Assembly (NCBI GenBank): GCA_964526665.1
Contig: CAZGJL010000006.1
Location: forward strand, 1 to 46,197
Source: M50B91 sp964526665
Lineage (GTDB): Bacteria > Patescibacteriota > Gracilibacteria > UBA4473
Direction: 5' to 3'
Length of the DNA: 46,197 nucleotides
In this document: positions 7,925-16,125 of the stretch, one piece after another
How positions within the stretch are numbered: position 1 is the stretch's first letter
How the letters are laid out: each line of letters begins with the position of its first letter
The notes under the pieces: model-generated
Database searches by the model: none
Seen by the model: the letters and a program-made list of their open reading frames with translations, nothing else
What the model was told of the DNA's origin: nothing
Translations under genes and position numbers: made by a program

Positions 7925-8781
7925 GTAAAAGAAAACCATCTCACTCTACAAATAAAAAAGCTCTCTCCGAGCGAAAATTTGCGAAGAAAGATCTCGGACA
8001 AAACTTCCTCCAATCCACTAAAGTTCGAGATGCCATCCTTGTTGAGGCTGGAGATATAAAGGGCAAACATGTTCTTGAGATTGGACCGGGGCTCGGATTT
8101 CTTACCGAAGCCTTATTGGAAGCTGGAGCGATACTCACCGCTGTGGAATTTGATGAACGAGCAGTTCGATACTTGAAAAATAAGTATGAAAACTATGCGA
8201 ACTTCACCTTGATTGAGGGATCTATTTTGGATATAGACCTCGATGAGATTTTCAAAGACGAATCCTGGCAAGTCATCGCCAATATCCCCTACCACATAAC
8301 TTCTCCCATTGTAAGAAAACTTTTGGCAGAAACCCGCAACAAACCTGATTCTTGTGTGTTAATGGTACAAAAGGAAGTGGCTAAAAAAATAGCGCGAACA
8401 CGTCCTGCTCAAGAAAAAATCGTTGAATCCAGGTCGATTCTTTCTCTATCGGTAGAAATCTTCGCGGAAACTAAAAACTGCTTTGAGGTAAAACGAGATT
8501 GCTTCGAACCCGCACCAAACGTTGATTCTGCAATTTTGAAACTTACAACACGATCTATGCCACTCATCACGCCAGAAATGGAACCTGACTTCTTTACTAT
8601 GGTAAATGCAGGATTTTGTGAAAGACGAAAAAAACTAAGAAACTCTATTCCCAAGTTCTTCGGCGATGACCCCACTCCGTTATTAAAAGGAATTGATAGT
8701 GATCGCCGCGCAGAAACTTTGAATATTCAGGAATGGATTGTCCTGACGAAAAATTTCCAAAAACTTAATTCAAAGTCCTAA
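7921..8781 (+). CDS. rsmA: 16S rRNA A1518/A1519 N6-dimethyltransferase
   Basis: RsmA (KsgA) dimethylates two adjacent adenines in the 3' hairpin of 16S rRNA late in small-subunit assembly. The 286-residue protein has DLGQNFLQ, the SAM-binding motif VLEIGPGLGFLTEALLEAGA, the acidic ribose-binding VEFDERAV, and the catalytic motif ANIPYHITSPIVRKLL, then the family C-terminal domain with ERRKKLRNSI. The basic N-terminal extension of about 20 residues is short and typical. It ends the overlapping run that begins at 6120. Repeat element A follows. Confidence 0.96.
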   Translation: MSKRKPSHSTNKKALSERKFAKKDLGQNFLQSTKVRDAILVEAGDIKGKHVLEIGPGLGFLTEALLEAGAILTAVEFDERAVRYLKNKYENYANFTLIEGSILDIDLDEIFKDESWQVIANIPYHITSPIVRKLLAETRNKPDSCVLMVQKEVAKKIARTRPAQEKIVESRSILSLSVEIFAETKNCFEVKRDCFEPAPNVDSAILKLTTRSMPLITPEMEPDFFTMVNAGFCERRKKLRNSIPKFFGDDPTPLLKGIDSDRRAETLNIQEWIVLTKNFQKLNSKS

Positions 8782-8782
8782 G

Positions 8783-8928
8783 TGTTGCATTTGTGAGAGA
8801 AGCAAAAGACGATTATTCAAAGTGAATGCTCAAAACGCCAAAGGCGGTTTAATGAACGAGAATATTTCGTTTGCAAGCGATCAAGAGCAACGAGCTTTTT
8901 TGTTTCTTTTTTCGCGGAGAAAAAAGAA
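8783..8928 (+). repeat. 146-bp pre-gene element, copy A
   Basis: This intergenic sequence is closely matched by 12412-12556, including 42 identical bases at the 3' end (8887-8928). GTTGC near the 5' end (8784-8788) can pair with GCAAC (8887-8891). A central hairpin forms around CGCCAAAGGCG (8836-8846), where copy B differs at several stem positions. The 3' end is an AT-rich palindrome, TTCTTTTTT and AAAAAAGAA around CGCGGAG. The next gene starts 54 bases downstream. It could be an attenuator-like leader, a small RNA or a small mobile repeat. Confidence 0.7.
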
Positions 8929-8947
8929 GGTTAAAAAACTCTATCAA

Positions 8948-8975
8948 TAGACAAATCCCTAAAAATCTATACATT
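8948..8975 (+). promoter_or_regulatory. Promoter ending seven bases before ATG 8983
   Basis: TAGACA (8948-8953), 16 bases, then TACATT (8970-8975) lie directly before the methyltransferase start, leaving seven bases to the ATG. Transcription would begin at or next to the start codon. Confidence 0.45.
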
Positions 8976-8982
8976 CTCACCG

Positions 8983-10404
8983 ATGCGAACCTTTCCAGAA
9001 AAATTCATTGAACGAGTAAAAGAAATGCTTCCTGCTAAAGAAGTAGATGCATTCCTTGAACGATCAACTGAACCTTTGCCAAAAACGGTACGATTGCGCC
9101 CAGGGTGCAATATTCCAAAAGATTGGATTCTCAAATCAGTCGCCGAAATGCCCGAAGCATTCTTCATCGATAGGGAAGATCGCACAAAAGCATTAGGGAA
9201 AACGAGAGAACATTTCTCTGGAGAAATGTATATTGCAACTCTCTCTTCTCTGCTTACGGCAAAAATATTGGCACCCGAACCAGGAGAAAAAGTGCTAGAT
9301 GTTTGCGCTGCACCTGGAAGTAAAACTACTTTTCTGGCCGATCTAATGAATCATGAAGGAGTTTTGGTCGCCAATGAGCTATCTGCTTCACGAAGCAAAA
9401 AACTCGCCGCAAATCTCGATAGATTGGGGTGTACAAATACTGTTATTACGCAAATAGACGGCACATATATGGACACATTTTTTGATCAAGAATTCGACAA
9501 AATTCTTCTCGATGCTCCTTGTAGCTCAGAAGGAGCAGGACGAAAACAGTCTGATTTCTTTGAAAAATTCTGGTCAGAACGAAAAATCTACGAAGCAGCC
9601 AAGATTCAAAAAAAACTTATTGTTTCTGCTTTCAAAATGCTCCGTCCTGAAGGAGAAATGATTTATTCGACGTGTACAACTGCTCCAGAAGAAAATGAAT
9701 CTGTCGTTCAACATTTGATAGACGCTTTTGGTGAGAGTGTGGAAATTCTTCCCATAGATCTGGGATCTGTTCCCCATGGAAATGGTCTTAATAAATTCTA
9801 TGAACAAAAATTTGATACAAGAATAGCTAAGCACGTACGACGACTTTGGCCGCATCTATACAATGAAAAATGGGATTCCGAGTCTTTCTTTATGTGCAAA
9901 ATTAGAAAAAAAGGAGGGATTTCTCGACAACCAGCAACCAAAGCTCGAATCGCCGCTGGATTGAAAGGTTTGGGGAAAAACCAAGCCGCTGAGATATTTT
10001 CTCGAATTTCAAAAAAATATGACATTCCTAAAGATGTTTGGAAAAAATATGCTCTTCTCGATCATGGTGGAGAACTCTTCCTCGGCACAAAAGATGTGAC
10101 TCTCTTTGCAACTAGAAACGCCCATCGTCGTGCCGGAATGCACATTGAAGACAAATACGGGAACCCCACAAACACCTTTGCCATGAAGTTTGGCGGATTA
10201 GCGAACAATAATATTGTACAACTCTCGAAAGCAGAGGCCGATAAATTTCTTGAAGGAACTGATATCCAACTGCAAGAACCATTGGCGACCAAAGAAGGAA
10301 GTGCCGTTCTTGTCAGAGAAGGAAAACGTTGTCTTGGATGGGGAAAATCTATGCAAAAAGGATATCGCCTCAAAAACAGGCTTGATAGAGGGCAGCTTTC
10401 TTGA
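8983..10404 (+). CDS. RsmB/RsmF-family RNA (cytosine-5-)methyltransferase
   Basis: A 473-residue SAM-dependent RNA m5C methyltransferase. It has the SAM loop LDVCAAPGSKTTFLA, motif IV LLDAPCSSEGAGR (its Cys releases product) and motif VI IYSTCTTAPEENE (its Cys attacks the cytosine). About 170 residues follow the catalytic domain, ending in a PUA-like region (HRRAGMHIEDK and beyond), which resembles RsmF/NSUN enzymes rather than RsmB. The target could be 16S rRNA or tRNA. A promoter and repeat element A lie just upstream. Confidence 0.9.
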   Translation: MRTFPEKFIERVKEMLPAKEVDAFLERSTEPLPKTVRLRPGCNIPKDWILKSVAEMPEAFFIDREDRTKALGKTREHFSGEMYIATLSSLLTAKILAPEPGEKVLDVCAAPGSKTTFLADLMNHEGVLVANELSASRSKKLAANLDRLGCTNTVITQIDGTYMDTFFDQEFDKILLDAPCSSEGAGRKQSDFFEKFWSERKIYEAAKIQKKLIVSAFKMLRPEGEMIYSTCTTAPEENESVVQHLIDAFGESVEILPIDLGSVPHGNGLNKFYEQKFDTRIAKHVRRLWPHLYNEKWDSESFFMCKIRKKGGISRQPATKARIAAGLKGLGKNQAAEIFSRISKKYDIPKDVWKKYALLDHGGELFLGTKDVTLFATRNAHRRAGMHIEDKYGNPTNTFAMKFGGLANNNIVQLSKAEADKFLEGTDIQLQEPLATKEGSAVLVREGKRCLGWGKSMQKGYRLKNRLDRGQLS

Positions 10405-10428
10405 CTTTCCACCTAATTTCGTAACAAT
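10401..10428 (+). promoter_or_regulatory. Promoter ending seven bases before ATG 10436
   Basis: TTGACT (10401-10406), 16 bases, then AACAAT (10423-10428), with seven bases to the lipoprotein ATG. The -35 overlaps the stop of the preceding gene. A leaderless mRNA is implied. Confidence 0.5.
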
Positions 10429-10435
10429 CTCCTCG

Positions 10436-10969
10436 ATGAAAAAATTATCATTGGCACTCATTCCCCTTTTATTTCTCGCTGGATGCGGTAATTCTCCAGA
10501 AGAAAAACCTACCGATGTTATTATTGAAAAAGTAAATACCGCTGAAGCAGGTGAAACCTGTGGTGGAGTGGAAAAGAAACTTTGTGTCAGTGGCCTCGAT
10601 TGTGTTTTTGATTTTGATAAATCTGACGCACGTGGACGTTGTACACGCACTGTTATTGATGAAGAAATTGAATGTCCAAAAACACAAGCTCCTGTGTGTG
10701 CTATTCGCGGACGAACTAAAAATGGATATCTTAATGAATGCGAGGCAACACGCCGTGGTGCAACGATCCTTACTACAGGATTTTGTGAAAAAGACGATAG
10801 TGTTATTGGAAACTGTGAAACTCGTGCCATAGGTATTGGAACTTGTTTTAAAGTCACACGCGGATTCGAGTTTGATGGGAAAAAATGTGTTGAAAAAAAC
10901 GTCGGAGGATGTGATGCCGAATTACCATTTCCCTCAATGGAATCCTGTGTAATCAAATGTGAAGAATAA
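10436..10969 (+). CDS. Lipoprotein with Kazal-like and Kunitz-like domains
   Basis: A 177-residue protein with a lipoprotein signal (MKKLSLALIPLLFLAGC, acylated Cys 17). The exported part is cysteine-rich and has three blocks. A first block starts ETCGG and ends GRC. Next is a Kazal-like module: CPKTQAPVCAIRGRTKNGY, then NEC, ending GFC. The C-terminal block has spacing C-x9-C-x13-C-x7-C-x11-C-x3-C with VGGC and SMESC, close to the Kunitz/BPTI pattern. Kazal and Kunitz folds are classic serine-protease inhibitors, so a surface inhibitor is a plausible inference. ATG 10436 is preferred over upstream starts inside the previous gene because it begins the signal peptide and sits at a promoter. 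Confidence 0.82.
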   Translation: MKKLSLALIPLLFLAGCGNSPEEKPTDVIIEKVNTAEAGETCGGVEKKLCVSGLDCVFDFDKSDARGRCTRTVIDEEIECPKTQAPVCAIRGRTKNGYLNECEATRRGATILTTGFCEKDDSVIGNCETRAIGIGTCFKVTRGFEFDGKKCVEKNVGGCDAELPFPSMESCVIKCEE

Positions 10970-10990
10970 TTTCCTTTATGCAAGGACTGA

Positions 10991-11785
10991 TTACTCCTTC
11001 CCCATTTCTTTCGTTCTCTGCATAGCTGCACCAACTGCATGCTTCATAATCAAATCTAGTTTTGATTTTTCAAATGACAAAATCGCTTGTTCGGTTGTAC
11101 CTTTCGGAGACATAACTTTTTGTTTCCACTCTGATAGAGTTGTTTCTGAAAACTTTTCTACTACCTCACTCGAACCTATCAATGTCTGACGAACCAAAAG
11201 AAGAGCCTCTTCTAAAGAAAATCCTAAATTAATCGCTGCCGCAATAAGTGCTTCTGCAAATGCAAAAAAATATGCTGGACCACTTCCAGAAATCGCTCCG
11301 ATCCAGTCAATTTTTTCCTCTATATCTAATTGCAACACCTCCCCGCCTGCGGTAAATATTGATGTCACCAATTCTATTTCTGCTTCTTCAAACCCTGAAT
11401 CAGGATCTAGAAATATTCCTGTCATCCCCTTCCCTGCAAGCTGTCCTAAGTTTGGCATTGTACGAACAATTCGTGCGCTAGGAAATTTTTCGCGCAAACG
11501 AGAGACTGGGGTTCCAGCTAAAAAAGAAATGATTATTGCTCCTTCTTTGGGAACAAATTTCAATTCTTCTAATCCTTGTGGCTTGATCCCCAAAATCACT
11601 ACATCACACTCTTGCAATTCGGCTGCTTTTTCTGTGGTTTGCACTCCATATTTTTCAGCCAACACTTCATTCTTTTTTTTCTCTTTATTCGCTACCCAAA
11701 TTGTCTCAGAAACAATTTCCTTAGAAATCATGCCATCCAAAATAGCTGTTCCCATATTGCCGCAACCAAGAAATCCTAATTTCAT
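10991..11785 (-). CDS. proC: Pyrroline-5-carboxylate reductase
   Basis: ProC reduces pyrroline-5-carboxylate to proline using NAD(P)H. The 264-residue protein begins with the Rossmann motif GFLGCGNMGTAILDG, then VVILGIKPQ, RTMPNLGQLAGKGMTG, and the C-terminal dimerisation domain with GAISGSGPAYFFAFAEAL, LVRQTLIGS and SPKGTTEQAILSF. All are standard for the family. The start overlaps the GNAT stop by four bases, so the two are probably one transcript. No glutamate kinase or GSA dehydrogenase is visible nearby. Confidence 0.96.
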   Translation of the reverse strand: MKLGFLGCGNMGTAILDGMISKEIVSETIWVANKEKKKNEVLAEKYGVQTTEKAAELQECDVVILGIKPQGLEELKFVPKEGAIIISFLAGTPVSRLREKFPSARIVRTMPNLGQLAGKGMTGIFLDPDSGFEEAEIELVTSIFTAGGEVLQLDIEEKIDWIGAISGSGPAYFFAFAEALIAAAINLGFSLEEALLLVRQTLIGSSEVVEKFSETTLSEWKQKVMSPKGTTEQAILSFEKSKLDLIMKHAVGAAMQRTKEMGKE

Positions 11786-12333
11786 AATTCTGTATTTTTA
11801 TTCAATAATTCTCCCCACACACAATCCCACCACTTTCCAGCACGAAAGAATTGTTTCTCTTGTATCCCTATTTCACGAAATCCAAGTTTCGCCAAAAGTT
11901 TCTTTGACGCTATATTTCCTACTACATACCGCGCTGAAATCTTGTGTAATCCCAATCGACCAAATCCTTCTGCGATAACTGCTGCACCCATTTCCGTACC
12001 AAACCCCTGTCCCTGAAACTCAGGCAAAATCCAATATCCGATATTTGCTCCATCCACTTTCCATGCCAAAACCTGACGCGCTATATCATGTAATCCAATA
12101 AGCCCGACCAATTTGCCATCCAAACGAACGGTCCAAATGATCTCCTTTTCTGGCATACGAGGGAGTGCGAATTGAACAAATGCCTCTGTGTCCTTACGAG
12201 AAGTAGGCGGATCAAAGGTAAGGAATTCGCACATCTCAGGATAATGAGACGTCACTGCATAAATTTCATCAATGTCGCTCTCCTGCAGAGGCTCTAGCTG
12301 AAGCCGTTTTGTGGATATCGATAAGTTTTTCAT
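11782..12333 (-). CDS. GNAT-family N-acetyltransferase (RimJ/RimL type)
   Basis: A 183-residue GNAT protein of the RimJ/RimL group, which acetylates protein N-termini or small amines with acetyl-CoA. It shows the family opening (ISTKRLQLEPLQESDIDEIY), the strand pair WTVRLDGKLVGLIGL, the acetyl-CoA loop region IGYWILPEFQGQGFGTEMG and the C-terminal ASKKLLAKLGFREIG. The substrate is unknown. It precedes proC with an ATGA overlap. Repeat element B lies upstream but is oriented towards the plus-strand gene at 12610. Confidence 0.88.
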   Translation of the reverse strand: MKNLSISTKRLQLEPLQESDIDEIYAVTSHYPEMCEFLTFDPPTSRKDTEAFVQFALPRMPEKEIIWTVRLDGKLVGLIGLHDIARQVLAWKVDGANIGYWILPEFQGQGFGTEMGAAVIAEGFGRLGLHKISARYVVGNIASKKLLAKLGFREIGIQEKQFFRAGKWWDCVWGELLNKNTEL

Positions 12334-12411
12334 AGCACATCAATCCTATCATATGCATCTTCCTGATTCAATCTCTGTGATATATATTGTATAAAATAAA
12401 TTCCTGCAAAC

Positions 12412-12556
12412 TGTTGCATTTGTGAATGAAGCAATAAACAAATTTCAAAGTGAATGCTAAAATTACCAAAGGCGATTTAATGAACGAGAAAATATTGTTT
12501 GCAAGTAAACAATCGCAACGAGCTTTTTTGTTTCTTTTTTCGCGGAGAAAAAAGAA
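12412..12556 (+). repeat. 146-bp pre-gene element, copy B
   Basis: Second copy of the element at 8783-8928, in the same orientation and also followed by a plus-strand gene (ATG 53 bases downstream). The 3' 42 bases are identical to copy A, as are several inner blocks such as CAAAGTGAATGCT and TTTAATGAACGAG. The GTTGC (12413-12417)/GCAAC (12505-12509) pairing is kept. The central CC-AAA-GG hairpin is kept, with changed outer pairs. Confidence 0.7.
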
Positions 12557-12572
12557 AGAATAAATACAAATT

Positions 12573-12601
12573 TTGACAATCAACTCTCAACTAGGCACAA
12601 T
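12573..12601 (+). promoter_or_regulatory. Promoter ending eight bases before ATG 12610
   Basis: A consensus TTGACA (12573-12578), 17 bases, then CACAAT (12596-12601), with eight bases to the ATG. Confidence 0.55.
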
Positions 12602-12609
12602 TCTCAACG

Positions 12610-13005
12610 ATGAAATTCCTACAACGACTCCTTTTCTCTCTTATTGGGTATTCCCTTGTTTTTTGGCAACTAAATATGCGGTTCGACTCTTTTTTTGGAG
12701 ACTTTATTGCTGGATCCTTTTCTATCGAAGGAGCTCCTATGGCATATGTTATTCTTGCTGGATTACTCTCAATTATAAATACACTTGTGAAACCTATTCT
12801 CATGCTTGTTTCACTTCCTTTGCGCTGGATTACGCTCGGAATTTTTTCTCTAGTAATAAACGCCTCTCTTCTGTGGCTTCTTCAAGAAATAGCAAACTTT
12901 GTACCAGCAAACATAGCCCTTCATGTAGAACATTGGCAAACATATATTGTTATTGGAGTCATTCTCTCCTTTGTAAATGGTGTTATTCATTGGTTTGAGG
13001 ATTAG
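12610..13005 (+). CDS. Four-helix membrane protein, phage-holin superfamily IV type
   Basis: A 131-residue membrane protein with about four hydrophobic helices. The central block INTLVKPILMLVSLPLRWITLGIFSLVINASLLWLL (residues about 56-92, key features NxxxKPI, LPL, TLG and IN) matches the 4-TMS holin superfamily IV pattern found in many chromosomes outside prophages. No lysis gene is nearby, so a holin role is doubtful. The start directly follows a promoter and repeat element B. Confidence 0.75.
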   Translation: MKFLQRLLFSLIGYSLVFWQLNMRFDSFFGDFIAGSFSIEGAPMAYVILAGLLSIINTLVKPILMLVSLPLRWITLGIFSLVINASLLWLLQEIANFVPANIALHVEHWQTYIVIGVILSFVNGVIHWFED

Positions 13006-13028
13006 AAAAAACTTATAAACACGAATAC

Positions 13029-13056
13029 TTGCCAATTTTTTTACCGTAAGTACACT
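13029..13056 (+). promoter_or_regulatory. secG promoter
   Basis: TTGCCA (13029-13034), 16 bases, then TACACT (13051-13056). Transcription would start near 13063, about 17 bases before the ATG. Confidence 0.5.
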
Positions 13057-13079
13057 CCTACTGATTTTCGCATAAAAAA

Positions 13080-13295
13080 ATGTTTGACATATTCTTTATC
13101 ATCGTCGCAGTATTATTGATTGCTGTAATACTTCTACAACAAAAAAACTCTGGACTGGGCGCTCTTATGGGAGGCGGTGCAGGAGAAGAAATTGCACAAG
13201 CTCGTCGTGGAGCTGATCAATTCTTACATCGTGCAACAATCGTATTATCTATCTTGTTTTTGGGTGGTGCAATGTGGGCAATGTTTGGATTCTAA
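13080..13295 (+). CDS. secG: Preprotein translocase subunit SecG
   Basis: A 71-residue protein with two membrane helices (residues about 3-19 and 51-70) joined by the SecG loop, which contains LLQQKNSGLGALMGGG followed by RRGADQFLHRAT. SecG sits beside SecYE and assists SecA-driven export. Length is normal. Its stop codon overlaps the next start (TAATG at 13293), so the peptide-binding protein is probably co-translated. Confidence 0.9.
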   Translation: MFDIFFIIVAVLLIAVILLQQKNSGLGALMGGGAGEEIAQARRGADQFLHRATIVLSILFLGGAMWAMFGF

Positions 13296-15022
13296 TGTAC
13301 CAATCGAGCCGTTTACGCAAATCTGAACGGAAATTTTCCTGGAAAAAATTACTCATTTGGTTTTTTATTATTGGAGGAGTAATCTCAGGAATTATTTTAT
13401 GGCGACAATTTTTTGTCACACACTCTCAATGGGTTCCCGCCTCAGGTGGCATTTTTACAGAATCGACCGTTGGTTCTTTAAATAACCTAAATCCACTTGC
13501 TCCTGATTCGACCCTTTTTGATCGAGATATACATGCTCTTGTTTTTGCTGGACTCTTAAGACACAACCCTCTTACGGGACAGATTGAAGACAACCTTGCG
13601 ACTTTCCGTGTCTCTGAAAATCGTAAAGAATATCATGTAACTCTCAAAAATTCAGCTAAATTTTCAAATGGAGACCCCGTAACAATCGATGATGTACTCT
13701 TTACTTTTGAAAAAGTAATTCAAAATCCAAATTTTTCAAACAAAGTATTGAAAGATGCTTTCGAATACATCGGAATTGATGTAGTTGATGAACAGACACT
13801 AAAATTCATTCTTCCAGAGCCAAACATCTATTTTACGGGTTTACTTACAACTTCTATTTTACATGCAACAAGCTTCGAAGGAGCTCTTATAGAAGAAATC
13901 ACTGATCCTAGCTTCCCAGCTAATAAACATCCTATCGGTGCTGGCCCCTATGTACTAAATAATATTGTTCCTGAAAACAACGGTCTTTTCCGTGTGTTTT
14001 TTGGTCCCAATAAACATTTCTTTCGGGGAAAACCTCTTATTTCTCAGCTTGCATTTTATGTATATTCATCCGTAGAACATCTTGAATTTGAACATATATG
14101 GACCACTGTGTTTTCTCATATGAGTACTCGTGACATATTAAATTTTGAACCAACTCTCTTTGGTGAATATACGCGTCGTGAATATGTTCTTCCTCGATTT
14201 GTCGGTATATTTTTTAATCTTGATTCTCCATTAATAAAAAATACATACCTGCGCCAAGCCCTCCAAACCGCCCTGGATAAAGAAAGAATACGTGCTCGTG
14301 AAATTGGTTGGACTCGTATTGATTCTATTTTCTTTTTTGAAGGTGTAGAGGATTGGCATGAACCAGATTATTCAACGGCACGACAGATATTACGTGACCA
14401 CGGATATCGCGTTCCTTCTGATGGAGAAGTTCGATATTTTGATAAAAAACCAACTTCTTTACGTATTATTACATCAGTTGCGCCTCCTGTTTATTCACGA
14501 TTTGCACAAAATATTGTACGCACATGGCGAACCGAACTTCAACTGGATGTCACTCTTGATGTACTTGAACCAGGAGAATTCCAACGAGCGCTAAAAACAC
14601 GTGACTACGACATGGTTCTCTTTGGACAAAATTTCTCAGGAAATCTTGATTCGCTTTCTACCTGGCACAGTTCTCAGTCAGGAGAACTCAACCTAAGTAA
14701 TCTCACGAACCCCGAAGTAGATTTCCTTATTGATGAAGTCCGTTTTTCTGATTCACGCTCTGATTTATTTTCTCTCAATCAAAAACTTGGAGAAATCGTT
14801 CCTGTGATCGTTTTGGCAACACCGCAATACAACATATTGGTTGATCATAATTTACTTGGATTTTCAAAAAACTTTGGAAAAATACGTCGTCATGCAGAAC
14901 GATTTTCCGAAATAGATAAGTGGCACTTTAGTAAAAAACGAGACTGGGATTGGCCAGAAGATGAGTCAAAATTCACAGGTTTTTTCAAGTGGATATTTAA
15001 TATTGAAAATGAAGAAAATTGA
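13295..15022 (+). CDS. Membrane-anchored peptide-binding protein (SBP family 5)
   Basis: A 575-residue extracellular solute-binding protein of the DppA/OppA family. It has a basic N-terminus and one transmembrane helix (residues about 20-42) instead of a lipobox, so it is held by a membrane anchor. The body shows SVGSLNNLNPL, LVFAGLLRHNPLTGQIEDNLA, YHVTLKNSAKFSNGDPVTIDDVLFTFEK and HPIGAGPYVL, all typical of the family. The start at 13295 overlaps the secG stop. No ABC permease or ATPase genes follow, so either they lie elsewhere or the protein scavenges peptides in another way. Confidence 0.88.
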   Translation: MYQSSRLRKSERKFSWKKLLIWFFIIGGVISGIILWRQFFVTHSQWVPASGGIFTESTVGSLNNLNPLAPDSTLFDRDIHALVFAGLLRHNPLTGQIEDNLATFRVSENRKEYHVTLKNSAKFSNGDPVTIDDVLFTFEKVIQNPNFSNKVLKDAFEYIGIDVVDEQTLKFILPEPNIYFTGLLTTSILHATSFEGALIEEITDPSFPANKHPIGAGPYVLNNIVPENNGLFRVFFGPNKHFFRGKPLISQLAFYVYSSVEHLEFEHIWTTVFSHMSTRDILNFEPTLFGEYTRREYVLPRFVGIFFNLDSPLIKNTYLRQALQTALDKERIRAREIGWTRIDSIFFFEGVEDWHEPDYSTARQILRDHGYRVPSDGEVRYFDKKPTSLRIITSVAPPVYSRFAQNIVRTWRTELQLDVTLDVLEPGEFQRALKTRDYDMVLFGQNFSGNLDSLSTWHSSQSGELNLSNLTNPEVDFLIDEVRFSDSRSDLFSLNQKLGEIVPVIVLATPQYNILVDHNLLGFSKNFGKIRRHAERFSEIDKWHFSKKRDWDWPEDESKFTGFFKWIFNIENEEN

Positions 15023-15452
15023 TCCACGCATTTTACAATCACTTGAATTGCAAAATGTACAAACTCCTGAAAATATTAATAATGAACCCTTGTTGTCTTT
15101 AGATTGGGGAGAAAAATACTGTGGACTAGCCTGGACTCCTGATGGAATAGTCAGTCTTCCAATCGGAGTTTTTCCTAGAACACAAATTTCGAACGAGATC
15201 AATAAACTTGCTCAAGAAAAATCAATAAAAAAGATCGTAATAGGGATTCCTATATCAGGAGATGGCAGTGAAAATCATATTTGTGAAATTATTAGAGAAT
15301 TTGTAAAAAATAACATTTCCCTTCCCGTAGAATGGTGTAACGAACGAGGAAGTAGTCAAGCAACTATTCCTCGAGGTAATAAAAGGATTGATGACCTTGC
15401 GGCCTTACACATTCTAGAAAGACATCTGCGCGAGCAAAGCCTTAAAATTTAA
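15009..15452 (+). CDS. RuvX/YqgF-family Holliday-junction resolvase-like protein
   Basis: A 147-residue RNase-H-fold protein. The three expected acidic positions are seen: Asp in LSLDWGEKYCGLAW, Glu in WCNERGSSQAT, and Asp in RIDDLAALHILERHL. VIGIPISGDGSE matches the YqgF VVGLP segment. The family is linked to pre-16S rRNA 5' processing and possibly junction resolution. About 28 N-terminal residues precede the first strand, more than usual. The frame is open further upstream, but ATG 15009, overlapping the previous stop by 14 bases, gives the better N-terminus. Confidence 0.8.
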   Translation: MKKIDPRILQSLELQNVQTPENINNEPLLSLDWGEKYCGLAWTPDGIVSLPIGVFPRTQISNEINKLAQEKSIKKIVIGIPISGDGSENHICEIIREFVKNNISLPVEWCNERGSSQATIPRGNKRIDDLAALHILERHLREQSLKI

Positions 15453-15534
15453 TATCGAAAAATCATTCTTCAAGAATAAATTTTCTCTTTTAATTTTTTC
15501 TCCATGAGAAAAATCAGTTAAACTTATCAGGAAT

Positions 15535-16125
15535 ATGTCTTCCCTCTTCTCAACCCCCGAAATTGAGATCCTTGTTGCGCAGGCGCAGCAAGGAAACGAG
15601 GATTCGTTTGAAAAAATTTTTGAACTATATTACGAACCAATCATGCGTTATGTACGATTACGCTCCAATCTAGAAGAAGTAGAAGATCTCGTAAGTGATA
15701 TATTTTTAAAAATCGTTCGCAATATTTCTCGTTACAAACCCAATAAAAGCATTTTAGAAACTGGACGAGGAGCTTTTAGTGCCTGGGTTTTCCGAATCGC
15801 ACGAAACGTTATTATCGATCAATACAGAAATGCAAAGGACAATGTAAGTCTTTACGATCCCAAGAGTGGAGAAATGCGATTTGATCTCCCTGATCCCCGG
15901 CTCAATCCCCAGCAATCCGCTGAACAACATGATTCCCATAGAGCTATTCATGCTGCATTAAAGAAACTCCCCAACACACATAGAGAAATCCTAGAGCTCA
16001 AGTTTCTCCATGAATTTTCAAACGCAGAAATATCTGCTATTACTGGGAAAAGTGAAGGATCTATCCGCGTTGCACAACTAAGGGCTTTGCGAGAAGTACG
16101 AAAATATTTCCCAAACGAGGATTAA
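15535..16125 (+). CDS. ECF-type RNA polymerase sigma factor
   Basis: A 196-residue sigma-70 family protein of extracytoplasmic-function type. Region 2 covers about residues 12-100 (FEKIFELYYEPIMRYVRLR, VEDLVSDIFLKIVRN, AWVFRIARNVIIDQYR), and region 4 about 140-193 (LPNTHREILELKFLHEFSNAEIS, then GSIRVAQLRALREVRK). Regions 1.1 and 3 are missing, as usual. No anti-sigma gene lies next to it. The gene ends in a four-base convergent overlap with the ATP-grasp gene (TTAATTAA). Confidence 0.92.
   Translation: MSSLFSTPEIEILVAQAQQGNEDSFEKIFELYYEPIMRYVRLRSNLEEVEDLVSDIFLKIVRNISRYKPNKSILETGRGAFSAWVFRIARNVIIDQYRNAKDNVSLYDPKSGEMRFDLPDPRLNPQQSAEQHDSHRAIHAALKKLPNTHREILELKFLHEFSNAEISAITGKSEGSIRVAQLRALREVRKYFPNED

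Noticed and set aside
12610..13005. Phage or lysis module because of the holin-like protein
   Set aside because: No endolysin, capsid, tail or integrase genes lie nearby, and this family is common as single chromosomal genes.
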